From: Laedolimicola sp934402125
Lineage (GTDB): Bacteria > Bacillota > Clostridia > Lachnospirales > Lachnospiraceae
Length of the DNA stretch: 64,000 bases
NCBI RefSeq assembly: GCF_052065835.1
Contig: NZ_JBQHTG010000001.1
Location: forward strand, 1,012,146 to 1,076,145
Reading direction: 5' to 3'
Each line of letters opens with the position of its first letter. Positions within the stretch are counted from its first letter, which is position 1. The notes beneath the pieces were generated by a model, which saw nothing but the letters and a program-made list of their open reading frames with translations, was not told where the DNA came from and did not search any database. A program made the position numbers and the translations under genes. Below, piece by piece: positions 15,403 to 24,569 of the stretch.

Positions 15403-15500
15403 AATAAAAGGGAGTAACTTACGCTTGCGAATCTGCGTTTGTGGCGTCGTCAATACGGTGGAAGCATCCGGTGTCACAAGAAAACAGTGAGACTTTTATT
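15403..15500 (+). ncRNA. yybP-ykoY manganese riboswitch
   Basis: Conserved blocks AAAGGGAGTAAC (15407 onward) and CGTCGTCAATACGG (about 15445-15458), then CATCCGGTGTCAC, match the yybP-ykoY consensus. AATAAAAG at the 5' end pairs with CTTTTATT at the 3' end (15493-15500) as helix P1. The same 3' strand is taken up by the terminator that follows. In this class Mn2+ stabilises the aptamer and turns the downstream gene on. Confidence 0.88.
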
Positions 15501-15534
15501 GCATATTTATTGTGCAATAAAGGTCTCTTTTTTT
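15489..15534 (+). terminator. Riboswitch-controlled attenuator
   Basis: 15-bp stem (15489-15503 with 15513-15527, one G-T pair), followed by a run of T. Its left arm overlaps the P1 strand of the riboswitch, so aptamer folding and termination exclude each other. Confidence 0.85.
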
Positions 15535-15581
15535 ATACAAAAATTCCTGTTGGCAATACTTAGGAAAAAGGAGGAAATCAT

Positions 15582-18215
15582 ATGAAACAAATTTATCAGC
15601 AAACACCGGAAGATGTTCTGAAACATGTGAACAGCAGAGAATCCGGATTTACCGGCGAAGAAGTAAAAAAAGCCAGAGAGATCTACGGCTGGAATGAACT
15701 TGCGGAAGGAAAAAAGAAAAGCATCCCACAGATTTTCTTTGAACAGTATCGGGATTTTCTGGTGCTTATTCTGATTGCGTCGGCAATCATATCCGGTGTG
15801 CTCGGAGACATGGAAAGCGCGCTCGTTATCCTGATCGTTATCACAATTAACGCAATTTTAGGAACTGTTCAGACCATAAAGGCAGAACAATCCCTGCAAA
15901 GCCTGAAGACGCTTGCCGGCCCGGAAGCCAAAGTATTGCGCGACGGCACAGTCGTTCAGCTTCCGGCAAGGGAGCTGGTCATCGGGGATATCATCTTGCT
16001 TGAGGCAGGCGATATGATTCCGGCAGACGGAAGATTAATCGAGAACGCCAGTCTGAAAATTGACGAAAGCGCTCTTACCGGAGAAAGCCTTGCTGTAGAA
16101 AAAAGCCTGGATACTCTTTCCGCAGAGGTTCCCCTTGGCGATCGGACTAATATGCTGTTCTCCGGAAGCTTTGTGACCTATGGCCGCGGCAGAGCAGTTG
16201 TGACTGCCATCGGAATGCAGACCGAGGTCGGGAAGATTGCCGGACTTTTGAAATCCACCACTGAAAAGCAGACGCCCCTCCAGGTAAATCTGGAGGCCTT
16301 CGGAAAGAAGCTTTCCATCTTAATTCTGCTTTTCTGCGGAATCTTATTTGCCCTCAGCGTGTTCCGGGGGGAACAACCCGGCAACGCCTTTTTGTTTGCC
16401 GTAGCGCTTGCGGTCGCTGCAATTCCGGAGGCCTTAAGCTCCATCGTCACCATAGTTCTTTCCTTTGGAACGCAGAAAATGGCGAAGGAACACGCTATCA
16501 TTCGCAAGCTTCAGGCGGTGGAAGGTCTTGGAAGTGTCTCCATTATCTGTTCCGATAAAACAGGAACGCTTACCCAGAACAAGATGACCGTAGAGGATTA
16601 TTATATAGATGAAAAACGGATTCCCGCGTCTGCCATTGATGTAATGGATCCGGCGCAGCGATATCTTCTGGACTGCAGTATTTTATGCAATGATTCAACC
16701 AATGAAAATGGAGTCGAAATCGGAGATCCCACAGAAACTGCTCTGATTAATCTGGGAAGCCGCTGCGGAATTCATGCCGCGGAAGTAAGAAGCGCTTATC
16801 CCAGGAACGGAGAACTTCCCTTTGACAGTGAACGCAAAATGATGTCAACCCTTCATGAGATAGACGGTGAGAACCAACTGATCGTAAAAGGCGCGGTAGA
16901 CTGTCTCCTTGAACGGACGGAACAGATCTGGACCCAAGAGGGCGTCCGGGAAATGACAGCGGACGATAAAGAGAAAATCCAAAAACAAAATCAGGAATTT
17001 TCCATGGAAGGACTCCGCGTGCTTGCCTTTACCTACCGGCCACTTCCGGAAAAATATCTCTTAACCGCCGAAGATGAAAATCATCTAATCTTCCTGGGTC
17101 TGATCGCTATGATGGATCCGCCAAGAGAAGAATCGAAGGCAGCGGTTGCCGAATGTATCAGAGCCGGAATCCGGCCGGTTATGATCACCGGGGATCATAA
17201 GATAACAGCGGCGGCAATCGCGAAAAGAATCGGTATTTTACAGAACTTATCTGAAGCCTGCGAGGGAGCGGATATTGAACATTTAAGCGATGAGGAGCTA
17301 AAAGCGCTGGTTCCGAATATTTCGGTGTACGCAAGAGTATCCCCGGAGCATAAGATCCGTATTGTCCGCGCATGGCAAGAAAGAGGTATGATTGTCGCAA
17401 TGACCGGCGACGGCGTCAATGACGCCCCCGCGCTGAAGCAGGCAGACATTGGCGTTGCCATGGGAATCACCGGAACAGAGGTTGCCAAGGATGCCGCAGC
17501 GATGGTGCTTACCGATGATAACTTCGCAACGATTGTAAAGGCGGTGGAAAATGGCCGTAACGTCTATCGGAATATTAAGTACGCAATCCAGTTTCTGTTA
17601 TCCGGAAACTTCGGAGCAATCCTGACGGTTCTTTGCGCGTCGATAGCAGGCTTTCCGGTTCCGTTTGCACCGGTACACCTGCTGTTTATCAATCTTCTGA
17701 CAGACAGCCTTCCGGCAATTGCCCTGGGCGTAGAGCCTCATAGCAGCGAGGTCATGAAGGAAAAGCCGCGCGCTGCGGGTGAGTCGATTCTGACAAAAGA
17801 TTTTCTCAGCAAAATCGGCCTGGAGGGCCTGGTCATCGGTATCATGACGATGTTTGGATTTCTGGTCGGATACCATCAGAACGGCGCGCTGCTTGGAAGC
17901 ACATATGCATTTGGAACCCTTTGCCTGTCGCGTCTGTTCCACGGCTTTAACTGCAAATCCGATCACCCAGTTCTCTTTACCGAACGCCTCTTTCAGAATC
18001 CCTGGCTGCTGGGGGCTTTTGCTTTGGGCGCAGTGCTTATCACAGCCGTACTGACCCTTCCCGGCCTTCATCTCCTGTTTAAGGTGGAATCCCTGAACCT
18101 GATGCAGCTTGTCCAGGTATACCTGTATGCAGTTACCAGTCTTCTGCTCATTCAGGCGCTGAAATGGATTCGTATAAAATTAAAAAAGAATGGAGAAAAC
18201 AATGGATCTAAATAA
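15582..18215 (+). CDS. P-type (P2-like) divalent cation ATPase, probably Mn2+/Ca2+ efflux
   Basis: 877 residues. N-terminal cation ATPase domain, actuator TGES (ALTGESLAVEK), phosphorylation site DKTGT with Asp325, hinge TGDGVNDAPA, and about ten membrane helices. The helix-4 metal motif reads PEALSS (282-287) instead of PEGLPA of typical Ca2+ pumps. Together with the Mn2+ riboswitch in its leader this points to manganese export, as for riboswitch-linked YoaB/MgtA-type pumps; Ca2+ remains possible. Its stop overlaps the start of the AI-2E-family permease by 14 bases, so the two are cotranscribed. Confidence 0.9.
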   Translation: MKQIYQQTPEDVLKHVNSRESGFTGEEVKKAREIYGWNELAEGKKKSIPQIFFEQYRDFLVLILIASAIISGVLGDMESALVILIVITINAILGTVQTIKAEQSLQSLKTLAGPEAKVLRDGTVVQLPARELVIGDIILLEAGDMIPADGRLIENASLKIDESALTGESLAVEKSLDTLSAEVPLGDRTNMLFSGSFVTYGRGRAVVTAIGMQTEVGKIAGLLKSTTEKQTPLQVNLEAFGKKLSILILLFCGILFALSVFRGEQPGNAFLFAVALAVAAIPEALSSIVTIVLSFGTQKMAKEHAIIRKLQAVEGLGSVSIICSDKTGTLTQNKMTVEDYYIDEKRIPASAIDVMDPAQRYLLDCSILCNDSTNENGVEIGDPTETALINLGSRCGIHAAEVRSAYPRNGELPFDSERKMMSTLHEIDGENQLIVKGAVDCLLERTEQIWTQEGVREMTADDKEKIQKQNQEFSMEGLRVLAFTYRPLPEKYLLTAEDENHLIFLGLIAMMDPPREESKAAVAECIRAGIRPVMITGDHKITAAAIAKRIGILQNLSEACEGADIEHLSDEELKALVPNISVYARVSPEHKIRIVRAWQERGMIVAMTGDGVNDAPALKQADIGVAMGITGTEVAKDAAAMVLTDDNFATIVKAVENGRNVYRNIKYAIQFLLSGNFGAILTVLCASIAGFPVPFAPVHLLFINLLTDSLPAIALGVEPHSSEVMKEKPRAAGESILTKDFLSKIGLEGLVIGIMTMFGFLVGYHQNGALLGSTYAFGTLCLSRLFHGFNCKSDHPVLFTERLFQNPWLLGAFALGAVLITAVLTLPGLHLLFKVESLNLMQLVQVYLYAVTSLLLIQALKWIRIKLKKNGENNGSK

Positions 18216-19362
18216 CTTATCCATGAAAAAAATCCGCGAACTCATCGTATTTACCGCATTTCTTGTCATCGCGCTGTGGAAATTCGATATCGTGATCGAT
18301 GTAATAAAAACCATCTGGGATATCCTGTCTCCCTTTGCGCTGGGAGGCGCCATCGCCTTTGTCATCCATGTCCCCATGAGTTTTTTAGAAAAGAAACTCT
18401 TTGGAAAAGCAAAGGAAAACGGAACGAAGGCCGCCGAAAAATTCGCTCGGCCGATAAGCCTGCTTCTCACCCTTATCGGGATCGTCGGCCTCCTTATCCT
18501 CGTGATGTTTGGAGTCATTCCCCAGCTTACCAGAACCATCGGAACTCTAATCACAAACATCACTGCCTTTATTCCTCAGATGCAGACCTGGATTCTGGAA
18601 TTTTCACACAATAATCAGGAAATCATGCAGCTGGTAAACCAGATCCGGTTTGACCCGGACCAGGCCGTCAGATGGGGAATGGGCCTTCTGGGAAAAGGAA
18701 CCGGAAATGTGATGAACACAACCATACTGGCTGTCGGCTCCATCGTCAGCGGTATCACGACCTTTTTTATCGCGTTTTCTTTTGCCTGTTATATTCTGTT
18801 TCAGAAAGAAAAATTGCGCATTCAGGTAAGGAAGGTATTTTTTGCCTTTCTCCCAAAAGAAAAAGCGGAAGCCTCCATTCGAATCTGTTCCCTGACTTAC
18901 CGGACCTTTGCAAATTTTCTTACCGGACAGTGCCTGGAAGCGGTGATTCTCGGAAGTATGTTTCTTCTTGTCTTAAGTATTTTAAAAATGCCCTATGCGC
19001 TTTTAATCGGAATCCTGATTGCGTTTACCGCTTTGATTCCCATTTTCGGCGCATTCATAGGCTGTGCAACGGCAGCCTTTCTCATTTTCATGGTAAGTCC
19101 CAAACAGGCTGTTTTGTTTATTCTTGTATTTCTGATTCTTCAACAGCTGGAGGGAAATCTGATTTATCCTCATGTGGTCGGCGGCTCTGTCGGGCTGCCC
19201 TCCATCTGGGTGCTTGCGGCTGTGACAATTGGCGGAAATCTGATGGGAATTGTGGGAATGCTTGTCTTTATCCCACTGACCTCCGTTTTGTACACCCTTT
19301 TTCGGGAGTACGTATATCTGCGCCTGAAAAAACGGCACATAAACTGGCAAAATTTTTCTTGA
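18202..19362 (+). CDS. AI-2E / PerM-family membrane transporter
   Basis: 386 residues from ATG 18202, with GGAG 7 bases upstream; an ATG at 18190 is less well placed. About eight membrane segments with the family pattern: N-terminal helices, a soluble stretch (QTWILEFSHNNQEIMQLVNQ), then LTGQCLEAVILGSMF and a C-terminal LEGNLIYPHVVGGSVGLP. Members export autoinducer-2, act as Na+/H+ antiporters, or are uncharacterised. Coupling to a Mn2+-controlled ATPase is suggestive, but the function here is not known. Confidence 0.88.
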   Translation: MDLNNLSMKKIRELIVFTAFLVIALWKFDIVIDVIKTIWDILSPFALGGAIAFVIHVPMSFLEKKLFGKAKENGTKAAEKFARPISLLLTLIGIVGLLILVMFGVIPQLTRTIGTLITNITAFIPQMQTWILEFSHNNQEIMQLVNQIRFDPDQAVRWGMGLLGKGTGNVMNTTILAVGSIVSGITTFFIAFSFACYILFQKEKLRIQVRKVFFAFLPKEKAEASIRICSLTYRTFANFLTGQCLEAVILGSMFLLVLSILKMPYALLIGILIAFTALIPIFGAFIGCATAAFLIFMVSPKQAVLFILVFLILQQLEGNLIYPHVVGGSVGLPSIWVLAAVTIGGNLMGIVGMLVFIPLTSVLYTLFREYVYLRLKKRHINWQNFS

Positions 19363-19387
19363 CCTCTCTTTTTCTCCGCGTTACTAT
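19359..19387 (+). promoter_or_regulatory. Probable promoter of the MATE gene
   Basis: TTGACC (19359-19364), 17-bp spacer, TACTAT (19382-19387); the gene starts 55 bases later behind AAGGAG. Confidence 0.5.
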
Positions 19388-19441
19388 AAGAAAGATTTAA
19401 AATCGTATTCGTATGACATCGAAAAGGAGAGCCTGCTATCT

Positions 19442-20776
19442 ATGCTAGACCTGACCGAAGGGCGCCCGTTCCGGGCGCTTCTTATCTTTGCGCTTCCGGT
19501 AATCGGAGGCAACCTGTTCCAGTTATTTTACACGCTGGCAGATTCTGTCATTGTGGGACGGACGCTGGGCGCCGACGCACTGGCTGCCGTGGGCGCCACC
19601 AGTATGATTGTATATTTTGTACTCTGCTTTATCCAAGGCTTTACCAATGGCTTCGGTATCTGTCTGGGTCAGCGGTTCGGCGCAAAAGACACAGTCGGTA
19701 TGCGCAGAAGCGTAGCTGCGTCCACCCTGTTAAGCATCCTTTTTACCATTTTCATAACACTGGTTTGCTGCGCGCTCTCCCGTCCGATCCTGGACTGGAT
19801 CCATACGCCGGAGGATATCTATCAGCAGGCCTATGACTATATGTTCGTTATCCTGCTGGGCACCGCCGCGCCGGTCTTCTACAACCTGATCTCCAATCTG
19901 CTCCGGGCTCTCGGCGACAGCCGGACGCCTCTGTACTTTCTGATCTTTTCTTCGCTTTTAAATGTGGTTCTTGATATCGTTTTTATCGTCCCACTGCACA
20001 TGGGCGTAGCAGGCGCTGCCTGGGCGACGGTACTGTCCCAGTTTATTTCGGCCTTTTTGTGCCTGATTGCGGGTTTACGTTCCTTTGAAATACTGCGGCT
20101 CCACCGGACGGATTTTCACGGCATCGGCCCGGATCTTATCTCCCATCTGAAAATCGGTTTTCCCATGGGCTTCCAGATGTCTGTCATGTGCATTGGCCAG
20201 ATCTCCATGCAGTCTACCGTCAACGCGCTGGGATCTGCGGCAGTCGCCGGCTATACAGCCGCTACCAAGGCCGATCAGGTATCCGTTCTGGTCAATAATG
20301 CCATGATGACCGCTATCTCCAACTATGTGGCTCAAAACTATGGAGCCGGTAAAAAGGACAGAATTCTGGCAGGCGTCCGGGCTTCTCTGCTCCAGACGGA
20401 GGCTCTGAATCTCCTGATGTGCGCCGGAATCATTCTGCTGCGCCACCCCATTGTAACACTATTTATCGCAAATCCCAGTGATGAAATCTTCTCCTATGCC
20501 AACGGCTATCTGCTGACCGTGGCTCCCTTCTACTGGCTGCTGGGACTTCTGGCTGTCTATCGGACCAGCATCCAGAGCATGCAGAATGGTACTGCTCCCT
20601 TTGCCGCCTGTATGATAGAGCTCGTCATGCGTCTGGCCGCCACCATCGGCCTTACGGAAGCTATCGGCTATATGGGCGTCTGTCTGGCCAGTCCTCTGGC
20701 CTGGGCCGGAGCCTGCGGACTGCTGATTCCGGTGTATTACCGCATGATCCGAAATCTGAATTTCAACAAGACATAG
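19442..20776 (+). CDS. MATE-family efflux transporter
   Basis: 444 residues with twelve predicted membrane helices. It opens with the typical MATE start (LTEGRPFRALLIFALPVIGGNLFQ, split motif) and has GRTLGADALAAVGAT and the second-half counterpart. These pumps export cationic drugs or metabolites using Na+ or H+ gradients; the substrate is unknown. It converges with the YolD-like/polymerase operon, whose last gene ends 15 bases away. Confidence 0.9.
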   Translation: MLDLTEGRPFRALLIFALPVIGGNLFQLFYTLADSVIVGRTLGADALAAVGATSMIVYFVLCFIQGFTNGFGICLGQRFGAKDTVGMRRSVAASTLLSILFTIFITLVCCALSRPILDWIHTPEDIYQQAYDYMFVILLGTAAPVFYNLISNLLRALGDSRTPLYFLIFSSLLNVVLDIVFIVPLHMGVAGAAWATVLSQFISAFLCLIAGLRSFEILRLHRTDFHGIGPDLISHLKIGFPMGFQMSVMCIGQISMQSTVNALGSAAVAGYTAATKADQVSVLVNNAMMTAISNYVAQNYGAGKKDRILAGVRASLLQTEALNLLMCAGIILLRHPIVTLFIANPSDEIFSYANGYLLTVAPFYWLLGLLAVYRTSIQSMQNGTAPFAACMIELVMRLAATIGLTEAIGYMGVCLASPLAWAGACGLLIPVYYRMIRNLNFNKT

Positions 20777-20791
20777 CGTGGATATCCTCCC

Positions 20792-21001
20792 CTATGTCTC
20801 CCAGATGTCTTCTGTCTCCCGGCTGTCCCGCTCCTGCTCCACACGCTCAGCCGTCTTGCGGATAGCTGCCTCATGACCGGTCAGGGCGGCAAAGGGAGAA
20901 AACTGAGCTGCCCGATCCCCCCGGGACATTCTTGGATGTACCGTAGACTGATGGTGCGGCAGATTTATAATATCTTCATAAGAATCCTTTTTCTGGCTCA
21001 T
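20792..21001 (-). CDS. YolD-like small protein
   Basis: 69 residues with the pattern SYEDIINLPHHQSTVHPRMS and AAQFSPFAALTGHEAA, which resembles the YolD-like family found beside UmuC-type polymerases in Firmicutes. It follows the Y-family polymerase by 23 bases and is the second gene of the SOS-controlled transcript. An accessory role in damage tolerance is inferred; no catalytic motif is visible. The C-terminal half is rich in charged residues. Confidence 0.8.
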   Translation of the reverse strand: MSQKKDSYEDIINLPHHQSTVHPRMSRGDRAAQFSPFAALTGHEAAIRKTAERVEQERDSRETEDIWET

Positions 21002-21024
21002 TCCGTTCTCCTGTTCTGACCTCG

Positions 21025-22551
21025 CTATGCCCTATGGCCGCCGATCTGGCTGTTCCGTCCCCGGGCTGTAGCTCCCTCCTGCAGATTGGAACCCTTCAGA
21101 ATCGCGTTCTTCCCATACTTTTTCTTAATTTTCAGCATAGCCTTCTGCAGGCGCTTTTCTTTTTCCAATGCTTCTTCCTGCTGTTCTTTTTCTTTCTTTA
21201 TGGCTTCATAATCTGTAAACAAATTCAGCTGCTCATAGGTTTCCTTTTTCTTCACCAGTTCTTCCCGAACCAGATGATTGGCCGTCACTGTAATCCGGCG
21301 CACCAGAAGCTTCGGATCTACAATCCGAGCATACAATTCCGACACTGCCCTCACCAGAAGCTCTGCGGAAGCTGTCTGGCGCTCCAGACGGCTCGATCCG
21401 TGAGCATGCTTAGGAACCCGGCGTCCATATCGGTCCACGGTAATTTCCCCATGATAATTCTTTCTGCGCTCCGGATCCGTCAGATTCTCTATGTCGTATC
21501 CCACCGTCAGCACCAGCTGATCGGTTACCAGTCCTTTATCCACCAGATCCAGCGCCAGCAAATCGGTCATCTCCCGGACCACCATCCGGGCTTTTTCATA
21601 TTCATAAGGATACTGCAGCACCTGACCGGAGACTATACTGTTGTTCTCCGGCTTATACGCCTTGATCTCCGGGATCGTACAGGGCTCCCAGCCCCAGGCG
21701 TGATCGATCAGAAGCTCTGCATTGACGCCGAACATTTTATAAAGAAGCTCTTCGTTGTAGTAATCTTCTGGCTTACCTATAGAACAGCGGGCGACATCGC
21801 CCATAGTATACATCCCCTGCTCCTGAAGCTTTCTGGCATAGCCGGGACCCACCCGCCAGAAATCCGTCAGCGGCCGGTGTGTCCAGAGCTTCTGCCGATA
21901 GGACATTTCATCCAACTCCGCAATCCGGATTCCGTCTGCATCCGGTATGGCATGCTTAGCCAGGATATCCATGGCTATCTTGCACAGATACAGATTCGTT
22001 CCGATCCCGGCTGTAGCTGTAATACCTGTCTCCCGGTAAACGGAACGAATCATCTCTGTGGCCAGCTCCCGGGGCGTCTTCCGGTAGGTATGCAGATAAG
22101 TGCTCACATCCATAAATACCTCGTCGATGGAATAGACATGCATATCCTCCGGCGCAATATAGTTCAGATATATCTCGTATATCTGCGAGCTGTATTCCAG
22201 ATAATACGCCATACGTGGCGTCGCTACAATGTAATCCAGCGCGTATTCCGGATGTGCCGCCAGCTCTGCCGCATCGGAGGACGATCCTGTAAACCTTCTT
22301 CCCGGCGCCCGCCGAAGCCGTTCCGCATTGACCGCACGCACTCTCTCTACTACCTCAAAAAGCCTGGCCCGTCCGGAGATCCCATATGCCTTCAGCGCAG
22401 GCGTCACTGCCAGACAGATGGTTTTTTCCGTCCGCTCCGGATCTGCCACCACCAGATTCGTCATCAGCGGATCCAGTCCCCGTTCCCGACATTCCACAGA
22501 GGCATAGAAGGATTTTAAATCAATCGCCACATAGCAATGTTCTTTTTCCAT
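21025..22551 (-). CDS. Y-family (UmuC/ImpB-type) translesion DNA polymerase
   Basis: 508 residues starting at ATG 22551 (MEKEHCYVAIDLKSFYASVE); the upstream TTG at 22569 is less likely. Catalytic motifs are DLKSFYASVEC at the start and YSIDEVFMDVS near residue 145. A helix-hairpin-helix region (FWRVGPGYARKLQEQGMYTMGDVA) and a little-finger domain follow. A long basic coiled tail (about 450-508, rich in K, E and Q) may contact the clamp or other partners. It copies damaged DNA. A LexA box overlaps its -35 element, so it should be DNA-damage induced. Confidence 0.93.
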   Translation of the reverse strand: MEKEHCYVAIDLKSFYASVECRERGLDPLMTNLVVADPERTEKTICLAVTPALKAYGISGRARLFEVVERVRAVNAERLRRAPGRRFTGSSSDAAELAAHPEYALDYIVATPRMAYYLEYSSQIYEIYLNYIAPEDMHVYSIDEVFMDVSTYLHTYRKTPRELATEMIRSVYRETGITATAGIGTNLYLCKIAMDILAKHAIPDADGIRIAELDEMSYRQKLWTHRPLTDFWRVGPGYARKLQEQGMYTMGDVARCSIGKPEDYYNEELLYKMFGVNAELLIDHAWGWEPCTIPEIKAYKPENNSIVSGQVLQYPYEYEKARMVVREMTDLLALDLVDKGLVTDQLVLTVGYDIENLTDPERRKNYHGEITVDRYGRRVPKHAHGSSRLERQTASAELLVRAVSELYARIVDPKLLVRRITVTANHLVREELVKKKETYEQLNLFTDYEAIKKEKEQQEEALEKEKRLQKAMLKIKKKYGKNAILKGSNLQEGATARGRNSQIGGHRA

Positions 22552-22616
22552 TTTTCCAAACACCTCCAACCGCTTCCGGTGTCGCTCTTCTTATTATGCT
22601 TATTATTCTTGTCCTT

Positions 22617-22658
22617 ATTATAAAACAACCGCATTTTATTTTCAAGAACAAATGTTCG
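22617..22658 (-). promoter_or_regulatory. SOS (LexA) box and promoter of the polymerase operon
   Basis: CGAACATTTGTTCT (22658-22645), one base off the Firmicutes consensus CGAAC-N4-GTTCG. It abuts or overlaps -35 TTGAAA (22645-22640). A 17-bp spacer leads to TATAAT (22622-22617). Confidence 0.85.
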
Positions 22659-22664
22659 ATTTTC

Positions 22665-23498
22665 TTATCTGTTTTTTTGTCCCACCTGCCAGAACGCCAC
22701 CGCGCTGGCCGCCGCCACATTCAGGGAATCTACTCCGTGGGACATGGGAATTTTTACCGTATAATCGCAGTCCGCAATGGTAGAAGCAGCCAGGCCGTCC
22801 CCCTCGGTTCCCAGAATCAGCGCCAGCTTTTCCTCACTCATAAGATCCGGATCATCGATACTGACCGAATCGTCCTTCAAAGCCAGGGCTGCGGTTTTAA
22901 AGCCAAGCTCCCGCAACATTCCAATTCCTTTTTCCGGCCACTCCTCTTTGTCGAAAAAGGTCCAGGGAATCTGAAACACCGTTCCCATACTGACCCGTAC
23001 CGCCCGGCGGTAAAGGGGATTGCTGCAATCGAAGGTCAGGAGCACCGCATCCATATGAAGGGCAGCCGCGGAACGGAAAATAGCGCCCACATTCGTAGGG
23101 TTTACCACATTTTCCAGAATGGCAATACGCCGGGCGTTCCCGCACACCTCCCGCACAGACGGAAGGGCTTTCCGATACATGGCACAGAGCATTCCCCTGG
23201 TCAGCTTAAAGCCCGTAAGCCGCGCCAGAACCTCCATTTCCGCCGTGTATACAGGAATGTCGCCCAACCGCTTAAGGATTTCTTTTGCTTCGCCCTCAAG
23301 CTGGCGCTTTTCCACCAGACAGGACACCGGCTCATACCCTGTATCCAGTGCCCGTTCGATGACTCTGGGGCTTTCCGCGATAAACATCCCTTCCTTCGGG
23401 TTTGCCCGGTTGACTAACTGATTTTCGCTGGTACGCGCGTAGATATCCAGCTCCGCCGCGTCAAAATTACTGATTTCTATGATATGAGACATATTCAT
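22665..23498 (-). CDS. TrmH/SpoU-family RNA methyltransferase
   Basis: 277 residues. An N-terminal substrate-binding extension is followed by the SPOUT knot domain: motif 1 ENVVNPTNVGAIFRSA, motif 2 LALILGTEGDGL, motif 3 IPMSHGVDSLNVAAASAVAF, which binds S-adenosylmethionine. The family makes 2'-O-methylribose in rRNA or tRNA; the target cannot be read from sequence. The start could also be Met3 (23492). Confidence 0.9.
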   Translation of the reverse strand: MNMSHIIEISNFDAAELDIYARTSENQLVNRANPKEGMFIAESPRVIERALDTGYEPVSCLVEKRQLEGEAKEILKRLGDIPVYTAEMEVLARLTGFKLTRGMLCAMYRKALPSVREVCGNARRIAILENVVNPTNVGAIFRSAAALHMDAVLLTFDCSNPLYRRAVRVSMGTVFQIPWTFFDKEEWPEKGIGMLRELGFKTAALALKDDSVSIDDPDLMSEEKLALILGTEGDGLAASTIADCDYTVKIPMSHGVDSLNVAAASAVAFWQVGQKNR

Positions 23499-23535
23499 TT
23501 CCTTTTCTTATCCATAAAACCTGAAAAATTCGATA

Positions 23536-23578
23536 AAAACGGACTGAATTTTATTACCCATTCAGTCCGTTTTACTTT
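23536..23578 (-). terminator. Intrinsic terminator after the DUF3881 gene
   Basis: 14-bp perfect stem (23536-23549 with 23560-23573); reading leftward it is followed by TTTTTATCG. The flanking A and T runs may let it work both ways. Confidence 0.8.
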
Positions 23579-23599
23579 TATGCTATCTCTCGTTTTCTG

Positions 23600-24478
23600 T
23601 TAATTGTGGTAGGTCACATCGCCCTGCATCCACACCACGCCTTTAAAGCGACGGCCAACTGCCGGTTCTCCCAGCAGATCCTTTTTATTGATACATACCT
23701 CAAAGATCAAATCGTGGCTCTCCAGCGTCAGTACGTAGATCCATTCCCGGGTCAGACTGTTCTGTACCAGATTACAGTCCAGAATCTCTCCCAGCACATT
23801 GTAATGATCACACTCCACACCATAGGGCATAAAATATGTGGACACAATGGAAAATACGTCCTCATGAGCAATACGTCGGGAAATCATGGAATACGTATCC
23901 ATATCCTCGATGCTCAGATTTTCGATGGCTTCCTCGTCGCCCTCCCGGGCAGCCTTGATTAACTTGGTTCTCTGCAGAACCGCCTCCGTGTTCTCTTCCG
24001 GCGTCAGACTCTGGGCCACAGGAAGAAGTATCTTTCCCTCTGTGGACAACCCTGCGAACTTCAGTGTCACAGTGCTGGATGAGAAATGACTTCTCTGCCT
24101 CTCGCTCAGATAATCCGCCACATTCTGTACATAGAAAATAATAGTTACGCCCACGGTCAGGTCATCGCAGACGCCGGCATAGGACTCCTTCTCCGCATGA
24201 CGCTCTATGGTAATATGCTCATAAAATTTTTCCTGTCTGCCTTGAAAATAGGGAAAATAATAATCCCACTGGTAATCGCCATGCTCATCATACTCGCCTC
24301 TGAGCATAATCCCCATTCCCGGCGCAAATTCCTTTCGCCGCTCGGAAAAATCATGACCGCCGTAATCTCCGGAGGTTCTCTCATACTGATAACTCTCCTG
24401 GGACATTCGCAGCAGATAATTCAGTTCTTCTTTGGTTTTCAGCTGGCTGAATCCGATTGCTCTCAGATATTCATGCAC
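23600..24478 (-). CDS. DUF3881 family protein
   Basis: 292 residues starting at GTG 24478, six bases after AAGGAGGTG; the family usually begins with a short M-H-x-Y/F-L-R-A-I-G-F start, and here it reads V-HEYLRAIGFS. It is cytosolic with no signal or membrane segment, no catalytic motif and no known function. It is largely restricted to Lachnospiraceae and relatives, which supports the taxonomic call. Four DnaA boxes lie directly upstream (24503-24562), so its promoter may respond to DnaA. Confidence 0.85.
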   Translation of the reverse strand: MHEYLRAIGFSQLKTKEELNYLLRMSQESYQYERTSGDYGGHDFSERRKEFAPGMGIMLRGEYDEHGDYQWDYYFPYFQGRQEKFYEHITIERHAEKESYAGVCDDLTVGVTIIFYVQNVADYLSERQRSHFSSSTVTLKFAGLSTEGKILLPVAQSLTPEENTEAVLQRTKLIKAAREGDEEAIENLSIEDMDTYSMISRRIAHEDVFSIVSTYFMPYGVECDHYNVLGEILDCNLVQNSLTREWIYVLTLESHDLIFEVCINKKDLLGEPAVGRRFKGVVWMQGDVTYHN

Positions 24479-24502
24479 TGTAATCACCTCCTTCGGGATC
24501 AA

Positions 24503-24562
24503 TTATCCACAATTCCACTGAATTATCCACTTTTGTGGATAACCTGTGGGATATGTGGATAG
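24503..24562. promoter_or_regulatory. Cluster of four DnaA boxes outside oriC
   Basis: TTATCCACA (24503-24511), TTATCCACT (24523-24531), TTGTGGATAA (24533-24542) and TGTGGATAG (24554-24562). The middle two form an inverted pair. They lie between the DUF3881 start and the serS stop, about 14 kb from oriC. Confidence 0.8.
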
Positions 24563-24569
24563 TTTATTT

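Noticed and set aside
21034..22518. 494-codon open frame on the + strand
   Set aside because: Antisense to the Y-family polymerase, which has all catalytic motifs and a fitting promoter.
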